Shown piece by piece: positions 1 through 8,727 of a DNA stretch of 64,000 bases (position 1 is its first letter; each line of letters starts with the position of its first letter). The notes beneath the pieces were generated by a model, which was not told where the DNA came from, searched no databases, and saw only the letters and a program-made list of their open reading frames with translations. The translations under genes and the position numbers were made by a program. Source of the DNA: BJGV01 sp964196335 (lineage in GTDB: Bacteria > Pseudomonadota > Gammaproteobacteria > Burkholderiales > Nitrosomonadaceae); assembly GCA_965238155.1 (NCBI GenBank), contig OZ250175.1:1860001-1924000 (forward strand), given 5' to 3'.

Positions 1-1613
1 TCCACCCCCTCCCAGAAAGACTGACTGCCGATAAGTACAGCATTACCCATTTTACGAAATCGGTCTAACATTTCAGAGTGTGATCCTTGACCTTGCAGCA
101 ACAGGGGATAGTCAAGTTGCTCATGTTCAAATAATTCCAATAACTTAGTATAAACCTGCTGCATTGCTCGTAGACTGGTACACAAGAAGAATGCACGGCC
201 ACGACTCACCTTTAATACCGGAAGTACTGCTTTAACCATATTTTCCGTATATCCATGATCATTTGGCTCAGGCAAACCAGTCGGCACGTAGAGTAAAGCC
301 TGATTGGCAAAATTAAACGGGCTTTCCCAACTAACCGCCCTTACCGAACTTAATTCCGGATTTAAACCCATTACGCTATTGTAATGTGAAAAATCACCTT
401 TAACTGAGAGCGTTGCAGAAGTAAATATCCACGCACGTGAAGAAGCATTTATTTGTTTGTTAAATGCTTCTGCAATAGATAGAGGAGTTGCATTGAGTTG
501 TAGTACGTAACTGAATGTCTCTATCCAACAAACGAACCCCTCCATCTCTTCCTGAGTATCCCAACGAGTAATTCTGGTAACAATTTCCCGTACTCGTTGC
601 CAACAATTCTCTAATCCTTCTGAGCGCTCTGCTTGACTCTCCAGCATCGAACTTAATACTGTAAGTTTCTCAAGCAACTCATCCAGTTTCTTTCTAAATT
701 CAGTGTTTTGTATTATTGTGGACTTAGGTAAACGAACACTCTCGCCCCCAATAGTAAGGCGCAAATCACGTGCAGCTTTTTCTACTGCTAACGCAGTATC
801 AGGTAACGCAATGAAATCCTTAGCGCTTTGAAGTGCTTCAATATTAATTTCGTGCGCCAACTCCAGTAGCTGACCAGTACTTACTGACTCTCCAAAAAAC
901 AAACTTGCGGTTTCAGGCAACTGATGTGCTTCATCAAATATTACGGTATCACATGTAGGAAGCAACTCTGATAGCCCTTCATCCCGTAACAATACATCAG
1001 CGAAAAACAGATGATGATTGACAACTACCACATCCGACGAAAGCGCTTGTTTTCGTGCTTCTATAACAAAGCACTCCTTGTAACTGGAACATTCTGAACC
1101 AAGACAATTTTCTCTAGTCGAAGTGACACGCTGCCAAATTGTTGCGTTCTCGGGCACCCCACTTAAACCACTTTTGTCGCCACTTCTGCTGGAAGCTACG
1201 TAGCGTTCAATTAATTTCAAATATTTCCTATCATTAAGACTAGTGATTTCTTCTTGTAGAGTACGCTCCAGATAATGGCGACACACGTAATTAGCACGAC
1301 CCTTTAATAAAACAACTTTTACAGGCACATTAAGGGCCGCACGCACAGTATGAATATCTCTATTGAAAAGTTGGTCTTGTTGAGTTTTGGTCCCGGTTGA
1401 AATAATTACTTTTCCACCAGCTAGAAGTGCGGGAACTAAATAAGCAAAAGTTTTACCGGTACCTGTGCCCGCTTCTGCAATAAGAATATGTTTTTCAGCT
1501 ATAGTTTCAACTATCATCTCTGCCATTTCCCTCTGCTGTGCACGTGCTCGATACCCAGGCACAAACCTGGCAAGTATGCCGTCAGCAGCAAAATAAGATT
1601 CAAGATTTGGCAT
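1..1613 (-). CDS. DinG/YoaA-type ATP-dependent DNA helicase (partial, 3' end outside window)
   Basis: XPD-like superfamily 2 helicase that probably unwinds DNA during repair. About 537 residues are visible and the C-terminus runs off the window start. The protein begins MPNLESYFAADG. Walker A AGTGTGKT lies at residues 48-55 and a DEAHQLPE Walker B follows later. Cysteines in the stretches VCRHYL, CLGSEC and YKECF fit the Fe-S domain of this family. The last residues in the window read SFWEGV, a late helicase motif. It is divergent from amoC. YoaA and DinG cannot be told apart here because the C-terminus is missing. Confidence 0.88.
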   Translation of the reverse strand, partial: MPNLESYFAADGILARFVPGYRARAQQREMAEMIVETIAEKHILIAEAGTGTGKTFAYLVPALLAGGKVIISTGTKTQQDQLFNRDIHTVRAALNVPVKVVLLKGRANYVCRHYLERTLQEEITSLNDRKYLKLIERYVASSRSGDKSGLSGVPENATIWQRVTSTRENCLGSECSSYKECFVIEARKQALSSDVVVVNHHLFFADVLLRDEGLSELLPTCDTVIFDEAHQLPETASLFFGESVSTGQLLELAHEINIEALQSAKDFIALPDTALAVEKAARDLRLTIGGESVRLPKSTIIQNTEFRKKLDELLEKLTVLSSMLESQAERSEGLENCWQRVREIVTRITRWDTQEEMEGFVCWIETFSYVLQLNATPLSIAEAFNKQINASSRAWIFTSATLSVKGDFSHYNSVMGLNPELSSVRAVSWESPFNFANQALLYVPTGLPEPNDHGYTENMVKAVLPVLKVSRGRAFFLCTSLRAMQQVYTKLLELFEHEQLDYPLLLQGQGSHSEMLDRFRKMGNAVLIGSQSFWEGV

Positions 1614-1982
1614 AAAATATTTAGCAGAACTTAGCAGTACTAGAATTATTACCATATTAGCTCAGTGTTTAAAATAAATCGATTTACACAATTCAAAATT
1701 TAACGCTTATGACCCCTGATAAGCCATAACACAATAATTCCAACGGCATAACAGTGGGTTAACATTATTTAACCATCTACTCTTTTCAAAACCCTAATTT
1801 TTCTGAGAATTTAGACAAAAAGTGGTAGTTTTTCACAAGTGAATTTTGAGTCTCCACATTGCCTGACAAATTGCTTGACTTGAGGCGCTTTTGTCGGCTA
1901 ATCTGCGGGGGTTGATTGTCGGCTGATAAAAGTATCGATAGCTATTGGTCGTCACGAAGGTTTTGAAAGTCGTAGTACATAT
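1614..1982. other. Intergenic region between the helicase gene and amoC
   Basis: This AT-rich stretch of about 370 bp holds no convincing reading frame. Its right part carries the amoC promoter and 5' leader. The left part should hold the promoter of the divergent helicase gene, but I could not place it. Confidence 0.6.
1875..1904 (+). promoter_or_regulatory. Predicted sigma-70 promoter of amoCAB
   Basis: TTGACT (1875-1880) and TAATCT (1899-1904) are separated by 18 bp, about 100 nt before the amoC ATG. The same layout, TTAACT-18 bp-TAATCT, stands before the second amoC at 53344-53373, where the flanking sequence is mostly different. That conservation supports a functional promoter. Confidence 0.6.
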
Positions 1983-2006
1983 TTGAAATGGATAGGAGGA
2001 ATTAAC

Positions 2007-2825
2007 ATGGCAACAACATACGGAACGACTGGAACGGCAGCCACAGCGTCTTCGGGCTCCTGGGACCAGTCACAGTGGTATGACTCAAGGTACTATAAAT
2101 TTGGCCTGGCACTCATGCTGCTGGTGGCGTGTTTCTGGATCTGGTATCAGCGCACCTATGCCTACTCACATGGCATGGACTCGATGGAGCCGGAATTTGA
2201 GAAAGTCTGGATGGGTCTGTGGCGCGTACACATGACAGTAATGCCGACATTTGCACTGATTGCCTGGGGATGGATCTGGAAGACAAGGGATACCAAAGAA
2301 CAACTGGATAACCTGGATCCGAAGCTGGAAATCAAGCGTTATTTCTACTGGATGATGTGGCTGGGCGTTTACCTCTTTGGTGTGTACTGGGGTGGCAGCT
2401 TCTTCACCGAACAGGATGCTTCATGGCATCAGGTGATCATACGCGACACTAGTTTTACTCCTAGTCATGTCGTCGTATTCTATGGTTCCTTCCCGATGTA
2501 CATTGTCTGCGGGATCTCCAGTTATCTATATGCTATAACCCGTTTGCCACAGTACAGCAGAGGCACATCGTTTCCTTTGGTTTTTGCGATCGCCGGTCCG
2601 CTGATGATTCTGCCAAACGTTGGTCTTAACGAATGGGGACATGCCTTCTGGTTCATGGAAGAACTCTTCAGTGCACCGTTGCATTGGGGATTCGTGATTC
2701 TGGGTTGGTCTGGCCTGTTTGCCGGCGGAGTTGCAGCACAGATCATCACACGCTACTCCAATCTGACTGATGTGATCTGGAATAACCAAAGCAAGGTCAT
2801 TCTAAACAACCGGCTTGTGCCTTAA
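2007..2825 (+). CDS. amoC: Ammonia monooxygenase subunit C (operon copy)
   Basis: Integral membrane subunit of the copper enzyme that oxidises ammonia to hydroxylamine. The 272-residue protein starts at the ATG preceded by AGGAGG (1994-1999, 7-nt spacing). An in-frame TTG at 1983 lacks such a site and was not used. By alignment with particulate methane monooxygenase PmoC, D137, H141 and H154 match the CuC ligands, and N208, H212 and H226 match the CuD ligands. Several hydrophobic segments are present. It is the first gene of amoCAB and is separated from amoA by 210 bp containing a perfect palindrome. The protein is identical to that of the copy at 53514. Confidence 0.98.
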   Translation: MATTYGTTGTAATASSGSWDQSQWYDSRYYKFGLALMLLVACFWIWYQRTYAYSHGMDSMEPEFEKVWMGLWRVHMTVMPTFALIAWGWIWKTRDTKEQLDNLDPKLEIKRYFYWMMWLGVYLFGVYWGGSFFTEQDASWHQVIIRDTSFTPSHVVVFYGSFPMYIVCGISSYLYAITRLPQYSRGTSFPLVFAIAGPLMILPNVGLNEWGHAFWFMEELFSAPLHWGFVILGWSGLFAGGVAAQIITRYSNLTDVIWNNQSKVILNNRLVP

Positions 2826-2868
2826 CAACCGGCTCTGATCTTTAACTGTCCTTCTACCACAACACCCC

Positions 2869-2894
2869 CCCTGCTCTCTGATCAGAGAGCAGGG
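2869..2894. repeat. Perfect 26-bp palindrome in the amoC-amoA spacer
   Basis: The arms CCCTGCTCTCTGA and TCAGAGAGCAGGG pair completely and no run of T follows on the plus strand. It starts 44 nt after the amoC stop. It could be a partial terminator, an mRNA-stabilising 3' structure or a processing site that sets different amounts of amoC and amoAB message. The same palindrome follows the second amoC. Confidence 0.75.
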
Positions 2895-3035
2895 CAGGTG
2901 ACTCAGTAGGGAAACAGTTGCAATATCCGCCGGGAGTTCGCCACACAGGCGGGGTGGATAGAAAGAAGAAAAGAGAAGAAGGCGAATTATTATTTTTATG
3001 TTTAAGACCAGACGACATACCTGAAGGGGGAAACA

Positions 3036-3866
3036 ATGGCAATTTTTAAAACAGACGAGATTATAAAGCTGGCGAAAATGCCACCGGAAGCGGTGAGCAT
3101 GTCTAGGCATATAGATCTGATTTACTTTCCGATTTTATGCATACTTCTAGTCGGCACTTATCACATGCATTTCATGCTGCTTGCAGGAGACTGGGATTTC
3201 TGGCTTGACTGGAAAGACCGTCAATGGTGGCCGGTGGTTACTCCTATTGTAGGAATCACCTATTGTTCTACTATTATGTACTATCTCTGGGTAAATTACC
3301 GGCAACCATTCGGAGCAACGCTGTGTGTCGTATGCTTACTTACTGGTGAATGGTTAACCCGTTACTGGGGTTTCTACTGGTGGTCCCATTATCCGATTAA
3401 CTTTGTCCTGCCCTCCACGATGATTCCCGGAGCGCTGATCATGGACACATGTCTATTGTTGACCCGTAACTGGATGATCACAGCACTGTTCGGCGGCGGA
3501 GCCTTTGGGCTACTGTTCTATCCGGGTAACTGGCCGATCTTCGGACCGACTCACCTCCCGTTAGTAGTGGAAGGAGTGTTGCTTTCGTTAGCTGACTATA
3601 CCGGATTCCTTTATGTTCGTACTGGTACACCTGAGTATGTTCGGTTAATTGAACAAGGATCGCTACGTACCTTCGGTGGTCACACTACGGTGATTGCTGC
3701 ATTCTTTGCGGCTTTTATGTCCATGTTAATGTTCGTTGTCTGGTGGTACCTGGGAAGGTTCTATTGCACCTCGTTTTATTATGTCAAAGGTCCTAGAGGA
3801 CGGATAACAGAGAAGGAAGATGTTACCGCTTTTGGCGAAGAAGGCTTTCCAGAGGGGATAAAATAA
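3036..3866 (+). CDS. amoA: Ammonia monooxygenase subunit A
   Basis: Membrane subunit of ammonia monooxygenase, 276 residues, the usual betaproteobacterial length. The sequence carries signature stretches such as GTYHMHFMLLAGDWDFW, TRYWGFYWWSHYP and LRTFGGHTTVIAAFF, and ends FGEEGFPEGIK as in Nitrosomonas AmoA. Several hydrophobic helices alternate with short loops. The ATG follows a purine-rich AAGGGGG site at 3024-3030. The stop overlaps the amoB start by one base (TAATG), indicating coupled translation. G+C looks higher than in neighbouring genes, as expected for a very highly expressed gene. Confidence 0.98.
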   Translation: MAIFKTDEIIKLAKMPPEAVSMSRHIDLIYFPILCILLVGTYHMHFMLLAGDWDFWLDWKDRQWWPVVTPIVGITYCSTIMYYLWVNYRQPFGATLCVVCLLTGEWLTRYWGFYWWSHYPINFVLPSTMIPGALIMDTCLLLTRNWMITALFGGGAFGLLFYPGNWPIFGPTHLPLVVEGVLLSLADYTGFLYVRTGTPEYVRLIEQGSLRTFGGHTTVIAAFFAAFMSMLMFVVWWYLGRFYCTSFYYVKGPRGRITEKEDVTAFGEEGFPEGIK

Positions 3867-5131
3867 TGAACACAAAACAATTATTTAAAGGATGCGTCCT
3901 TGGTCTCGCCGGAATGGCGACACTTGCCCTTGCCCTGATAGTTGATGTTTCTCCCGTTGCCGCTCATGGTGAACGTTCTCAGGAGCCATTCCTGCGGATG
4001 CGTACCATACAATGGTACGACATGGAGTGGGGAGAAGAACAGAAGGGTGGTAAAGCAACCAAAGTCAACGAAGTGGCTATTATGCGGGGTAGGTTTCACC
4101 TGGCAGAAGACTGGCCGGCTGCAGTTGGTAAACCACACCGTGCATTCTTCAACATAGGTAGCCCAAGCCCGGTTTTTGTCCGTTTGAGCGTGAAGCTGAA
4201 CGGTGAGCCCGCATTTATTGCAGGACCGATGGAAATTGGCCGTGACTATGCGTTTGAAGCAAGACTGAAAGCGCGGATACCCGGACGTCACCATATACAT
4301 GCAATGGTAAACGTAAAGGATGCGGGACCAATTGCCGGACCAGGCTCCTGGATGAGCATCTCAGGCGACTGGGCTGACTTTAAAAACCCGATCAAGTTGT
4401 TGACAGGGGAAACCATTGATTCAGAAACCTTTAATCATGCCAATGGCGTTACGTGGCATATTATATGGATGTCCCTCGGATGTTTCTGGATTGGATGGTT
4501 TGTTGCCCGGCCGATGTTCCTGCCGCGTAGCCGTGTTCTACTGGCATACGGGGACGAACCTATGATTGACCCGATGGATACCAAAATGGGATGGATCTTC
4601 ATGATCCTGACTTTCGGGCTTGTGTGGTTTGGCTACAGTTATACGGAAAACAAACATCCCTATACTGTGCCTATTCAGGCGGGTGAAACAAAGATCAAGC
4701 CTCTTCCGGTGAAACCTAATCCAATCGCGGTTAAAGTAACGAATGCGAACTACGATGTACCAGGACGCGCTCTTCGCGTGACCATGATGATCACCAACAG
4801 TGGAGATGAAGCCGTTAGAATCGGGGAATTCACCACAGCAGGTGTCAGGTTCATCAACAAGGTAGGTCTGAAGTATCTCGATCGTTTCTATCCGAGAGAG
4901 CTCGTGGCAACCGGATTATCACTGGCAAACACTACGCCAATTGAACCCGGTGAGACCCGTGAGGTAAGAATGGAAGCAAAGGATGCACTATGGGAAGTAC
5001 AACGGCTGATGGCCCTTATGGGTGATCCGGAAAGTCGTTTTGGTGGATTGCTGATGACCTGGACTGATTCAGGTGATCGCAACATCAACAGCATACATGG
5101 TCCTGTGATTCCGGTCTTTACCAAGCTATAA
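3866..5131 (+). CDS. amoB: Ammonia monooxygenase subunit B
   Basis: Largely periplasmic subunit of ammonia monooxygenase, 421 residues. An N-terminal signal segment ends near residue 33 (SPVAA before HGERSQ), so H34 would be at or next to the mature N-terminus. With H143 and H145 in RHHIHAM it forms the site matching the CuB site of PmoB. Two transmembrane segments lie around residues 197-216 and 243-261, joining the N- and C-terminal cupredoxin-like domains. It is the last gene of the operon: a terminator follows, and no amoE/amoD homologue is seen downstream. Confidence 0.97.
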   Translation: MNTKQLFKGCVLGLAGMATLALALIVDVSPVAAHGERSQEPFLRMRTIQWYDMEWGEEQKGGKATKVNEVAIMRGRFHLAEDWPAAVGKPHRAFFNIGSPSPVFVRLSVKLNGEPAFIAGPMEIGRDYAFEARLKARIPGRHHIHAMVNVKDAGPIAGPGSWMSISGDWADFKNPIKLLTGETIDSETFNHANGVTWHIIWMSLGCFWIGWFVARPMFLPRSRVLLAYGDEPMIDPMDTKMGWIFMILTFGLVWFGYSYTENKHPYTVPIQAGETKIKPLPVKPNPIAVKVTNANYDVPGRALRVTMMITNSGDEAVRIGEFTTAGVRFINKVGLKYLDRFYPRELVATGLSLANTTPIEPGETREVRMEAKDALWEVQRLMALMGDPESRFGGLLMTWTDSGDRNINSIHGPVIPVFTKL

Positions 5132-5149
5132 GGTAAGACAGGCATGACA

Positions 5150-5198
5150 CCGATCCGCCCCCCCCGTCATATGACGGGATGGTGGATCGGTTTTTTTT
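5150..5198 (+). terminator. Rho-independent terminator of amoCAB
   Basis: CCGATCC (5150-5156) pairs with GGATCGG (5184-5190), enclosing an inner hairpin CCGTCAT/ATGACGG (5164-5177). Eight T residues follow directly at 5191-5198. It starts 19 nt after the amoB stop. Confidence 0.9.
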
Positions 5199-5236
5199 AG
5201 CCGTAGAAAAATATCAGAAAATAATCCTAACTGGAA

Positions 5237-5860
5237 TTAGGACTTAACCCACTTAGTAAGTGGTTGCCACTGTGCCAGCTCCTGCTCAGCCTGGTAGAAA
5301 GGTAAGTCGAAAATACTCTTTCCATTAAATGCAGCATTAACATACACCATTGTATCGCGTAAATAAGTGATAATTGGCAGGTCATACTGCATAAGAAATT
5401 GTTCTAAAGTAGATGCTGCGCGAGTACGTGAATCCACTCTCATTCCAACTATACCAATAAAAGATTTATTTCTTTGTATAGTTTTTTCTTCAGCCAACCG
5501 ATTTATGAAATCACGTGTAGCGACCATATCGAATACAGATGGCTGAACTGGAACAATTATTTTATGTGCAAGTTTTAAAGCGTGAGAAAGATTCTTTCCC
5601 TGAATTCCTGCAGGAGAGTCCAACACAAGCCAGTCATTTTTTTCATATCTCCTTTGGACGCTTCCCGCTCCAGACCTAACCTGGAGATAGATGGTAATTC
5701 AGGAGATCGTAATGCAAGCCAATTTAGTGATGATTTTTGCTGATCCAGGTCCCACAATACTACCCGCTGATTCTGTTTAGCTAGATAACCTGCCAAATTA
5801 GTAGCCAATGTGGTTTTACCAGATCCCCCCCTTAGGATTTGCAATTAAGATTGTACGCAT
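5237..5860 (-). pseudogene. ParA/MinD-like ATPase gene broken by two homopolymer frameshifts
   Basis: ParA-family P-loop ATPases use ATP to position DNA or other cargo. From the ATG at 5860 (GGAGG upstream) the product reads MRTILIANPKGG and then stops after two more residues, because a run of seven G puts the Walker A region (GGSGKTTLATNLAGYL) in another frame. Six G would restore it. A second break lies in a run of seven A near 5640: the reading moves from LGLEREASKGD to NDWLVLDSPAGIQGK, and eight A would restore it. With both corrected, an ordinary protein of about 207 residues results. It lies directly downstream of scpB on the same strand. Either the gene is decaying or the homopolymers were misread. 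Confidence 0.75.
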
Positions 5861-5948
5861 AAACCTCCTCCCGACACGTATACTTCATCCAAAATAAATA
5901 TAATCAACTGTTTTTCTTTTTATGTGGAGAAACACTAATTTCTAATTT

Positions 5949-6629
5949 TTACTCCGACTCCTGCTTTAATCCTTGCTGTTCAGACTCAAATTTCTCAGAA
6001 ATATCAGAATTAGAAATTGGCTCCGAAACGGATAACATTTCCATACTTCCTTTCTCTTCAACAAGCAAACCCGGCTCTTCCAATGGAGGTAATTCTTCCA
6101 GAGAGCGTAAGTTAAGATCATTAAGAAAATCCTTAGTAGTAGCAAATAAAACTGGTCTGCCGGGAACATCACGATGTCCAATAGCCTCTATCCAGCCACG
6201 CGCCTCCAAAACTTTAAGTACCGAGCCAGATACTGACACACCACGAATTTCTTCAATATCACCACGTGTCGCTGGCTGCCGATAAGCTATGATAGCAAGT
6301 GTTTCCAATACAGCTCGTGAATATCTAGGAGGCTTTTCTGGATTCAGTTTGTTGAGAAAAACCTGAACTTCTAATTTTGCATGGAATCGCCAGCCACTAG
6401 CAACACAAACCAACTCTACACCTTCCCCTGCCCATTTTTCACGTAATTCCTCAAGCAATTTACAAAGAATTTCTGTACTTAGTTCACCGTCGAACAACTT
6501 TTTTAATTCTGATAATGGCAATGGATCCTGAGTAGTAAGTAAAGCTGCTTCTAGTACACGCTTGACTTGATCAGGGTCTCTTTGCTCAGATGAATTAGAC
6601 GGAAGCAAGGAAGTCGACTGATTTGACAT
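5949..6629 (-). CDS. scpB: Segregation and condensation protein B
   Basis: Winged-helix partner of the SMC-ScpA complex that organises the chromosome for segregation. The protein has 226 residues from the ATG at 6629 (MSNQSTSLLP). A TTG four codons upstream has no clear ribosome site. The region PPRYSRAVLETLAIIAYRQP and the following TRGDIEEIRGVSVSG are typical of ScpB. The C-terminus is rich in Glu and Ser and probably disordered. The start overlaps the end of scpA by 35 bp, so the two genes are very likely co-translated. Confidence 0.93.
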   Translation of the reverse strand: MSNQSTSLLPSNSSEQRDPDQVKRVLEAALLTTQDPLPLSELKKLFDGELSTEILCKLLEELREKWAGEGVELVCVASGWRFHAKLEVQVFLNKLNPEKPPRYSRAVLETLAIIAYRQPATRGDIEEIRGVSVSGSVLKVLEARGWIEAIGHRDVPGRPVLFATTKDFLNDLNLRSLEELPPLEEPGLLVEEKGSMEMLSVSEPISNSDISEKFESEQQGLKQESE

Positions 6630-7407
6630 AAATAATTCCAATAGGTTGAGATTGCGTAATTTCTACCAGACTTTCCTTTACGAGTTCAAGCAATGCAAGA
6701 AAAGTTACTATTACTTCAGCTACTCCTGCAGAGGGATAAAATAATTCTTTGAACTCAATAAATTCACGTCCACGTAGATCACGCATAATACGACTCATAT
6801 GTGATCTTACTGAAAGCTCGGCCCGTGTAATGCGATGATGACGTCTGGTCTGAGCACGTACTGTAAGCATAATCCATGCGTTACGTAGATCATCCACATT
6901 AACTTCCGGAAGACGCTTAACTACTGTCTGTTCAATTAATACCTGAACCAGTGTAAAATCACGCTCAGCTTGAGGTATGTCATTTAGCCGTTGTGCAGCC
7001 AGTTTCATCTGTTCATATTCCAACAATCGGCGCACTAATTCAGCACGAGGATCTACATCATCTTCGCTGGCACTGATGGTAGGCCGGGGTAACAACATAC
7101 GTGACTTAATTTCAATTAGAAGCGCAGTCATCAATAAATATTCTGCTGCTAATTCGAGTTGATTAGTGCGCATGAGCTCAACATAAGCCATATATTGACG
7201 TGTGAGTTCAGCCATAGGGATATCCAGTACTTCTAGGTTATGCTTACGAATAAGATAAAGTAACAAGTCCAATGGCCCTTGGAATGTATCAAGAAATATT
7301 TCCAAAGCATCTGGTGGAATAAACAGATCCCGCGGTACTTCCAACAGCGGTTCGCCGCGGATACTTGCAATAGGACTCGTTTTTGTAGGATTAAGGAATT
7401 GGCTCAC
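6595..7407 (-). CDS. scpA: Segregation and condensation protein A
   Basis: Kleisin subunit that bridges the SMC heads in the bacterial condensin-like complex. It has 270 residues. The N-terminal kleisin stretch FQGPLDLLLYLIRKHNLEV (about 43-61) and the following DIPMAELTRQY are highly typical, and the C-terminal winged-helix part (FLALLELVKESLVEI) binds the SMC head. It is followed by overlapping scpB and preceded by trpS on the same strand, an order common in Proteobacteria. Confidence 0.95.
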   Translation of the reverse strand: MSQFLNPTKTSPIASIRGEPLLEVPRDLFIPPDALEIFLDTFQGPLDLLLYLIRKHNLEVLDIPMAELTRQYMAYVELMRTNQLELAAEYLLMTALLIEIKSRMLLPRPTISASEDDVDPRAELVRRLLEYEQMKLAAQRLNDIPQAERDFTLVQVLIEQTVVKRLPEVNVDDLRNAWIMLTVRAQTRRHHRITRAELSVRSHMSRIMRDLRGREFIEFKELFYPSAGVAEVIVTFLALLELVKESLVEITQSQPIGIIYVKSVDFLASV

Positions 7408-7485
7408 GCTGAAATAAAAACTACATATCTGATCTAATTATACCGTATGGACTTTATAGGTAATTCTGGCAATAAAAACAAAGTA

Positions 7486-8688
7486 CTAAGAATAACTTAG
7501 CCCCATTGCCTCTCTTACGTCACGCATGGTCTCCTGTGCTAACTTATCAGCTTTTTCGCAGCCATCTGCGATAATATTGCGTACCAAAGTAGGGTCTTCT
7601 TCGTACATTCTTGCACGTTCATGCATAGGTTGTTGTTCTGCCAGCACTGCCTCAATTACTGGCTGCTTGCACTCTAGACACCCGATGCCTGCACTTTTGC
7701 ACCCCTCTTGTACCCAATCTCTGATCGTATCATTTGAATAAACTAAATGAAATTGCCACACCGGACACTTAGCCGGATCACCCGGGTCACCACGCCGAAT
7801 GCGTGCTGGATCCGTCTGCATTGTTCGGACTTTATTTTTGACACTATCAGGACTTTCTCTCAAACCAATAGTATTATTGTAGGACTTAGACATTTTCTGA
7901 CTGTCTAAACCTGGCATTTTTGACGCATTGGTAAGCATTGCCTCAGGTTCTGAAAGGATCATTTTACCGCCCCCTTCAAGATAACCAAATAACCGTTCCC
8001 GATCTCCCATATTCAAATTCTGCTGTTCATCGAGCAACGACTTTGCTGTTTCCAGAGCTTCACTATCTCCCTGTTCCTGGTAACGATTACGTAATTCTCT
8101 ATAAATTTTAGATTTTTTAGAACCAAGTTTCTTTATTGCTGCCTCGGCCTTCTCTCTGAATCCGGCTTCCTTACCATAAATATGGTTAAAACGACGTGAG
8201 ATCTCACGGGTAAACTCTATATGTGGTGTCTGATCCTCGCCAACCGGAACACGGTTAGCACGGTAAATAAGAATATCAGCGCTCTGCAATAAAGGATAAC
8301 CAAGAAAACCAAAAGTACCCAGATCTTTATCAGTTAAATTCTCTTGCTGATCTTTGTAAGTAGGAACCCTCTCCAGCCAACCTAGTGGCGTAATCATTGA
8401 AAGTAATAGATGCAATTCGGCATGTGCGGGAATGCGTGACTGAATAAACAGTGTTGCCTGTGCTGGATCCACGCCAGCGGAAAGCCAGTCCACCACCATG
8501 TCCCATACATTTTGCTCGATTATTTCTGGTGCATCATAGTGAGTAGTAAGAGCATGCCAATCAGCAACAAAGAACAGACATTCGAATTCTTGCTGCAATT
8601 CCACCCAGTTCTTCAGCACACCATGATAGTGCCCTAAATGTAAACTACCAGTGGGACGCATCCCAGATAAAACCCGATCAGTAAACAT
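7486..8688 (-). CDS. trpS: Tryptophan--tRNA ligase
   Basis: Class I aminoacyl-tRNA synthetase charging tRNA-Trp. It has 400 residues. The HIGH-type motif is HLGH at 17-20 after GMRPTGS, and the KMSKS motif is exact at 265-269. It is about 65 residues longer than the E. coli form: an insertion around residues 175-240 (rich in Lys, Glu and Gln) lies before KMSKS, as in TrpS from other Betaproteobacteria. It lies between the M50 protease gene and scpA, all on the same strand. Confidence 0.96.
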   Translation of the reverse strand: MFTDRVLSGMRPTGSLHLGHYHGVLKNWVELQQEFECLFFVADWHALTTHYDAPEIIEQNVWDMVVDWLSAGVDPAQATLFIQSRIPAHAELHLLLSMITPLGWLERVPTYKDQQENLTDKDLGTFGFLGYPLLQSADILIYRANRVPVGEDQTPHIEFTREISRRFNHIYGKEAGFREKAEAAIKKLGSKKSKIYRELRNRYQEQGDSEALETAKSLLDEQQNLNMGDRERLFGYLEGGGKMILSEPEAMLTNASKMPGLDSQKMSKSYNNTIGLRESPDSVKNKVRTMQTDPARIRRGDPGDPAKCPVWQFHLVYSNDTIRDWVQEGCKSAGIGCLECKQPVIEAVLAEQQPMHERARMYEEDPTLVRNIIADGCEKADKLAQETMRDVREAMGLSYS

Positions 8689-8727
8689 TCTACTTTATCC
8701 TTGATTATTCTATGGCTAAATATCTTA

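Larger units (their letters stand above)
2004..2926 (+). repeat. 923-bp repeat, copy 1 (amoC plus 3' flank)
   Basis: From AAC just before the amoC ATG to GCAATAT about 100 bp past the stop, this stretch appears identical to 53511-54433, at a constant offset of 51507. Similarity ends abruptly on both sides. I compared the copies by eye in blocks and saw no mismatch. The translated proteins are identical. Confidence 0.9.

Noticed and set aside
1983..2006. TTG at 1983 as the amoC start
   Set aside because: It has no ribosome site, and AGGAGG lies inside the extension, properly placed for the ATG at 2007. The second amoC copy does not share the extension.
2522..3110. Minus-strand open frames over amoC and the amoC-amoA spacer
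   Set aside because: They are antisense shadows of amoC; the same frames recur in the second copy only because the DNA is identical. The products match no known protein.
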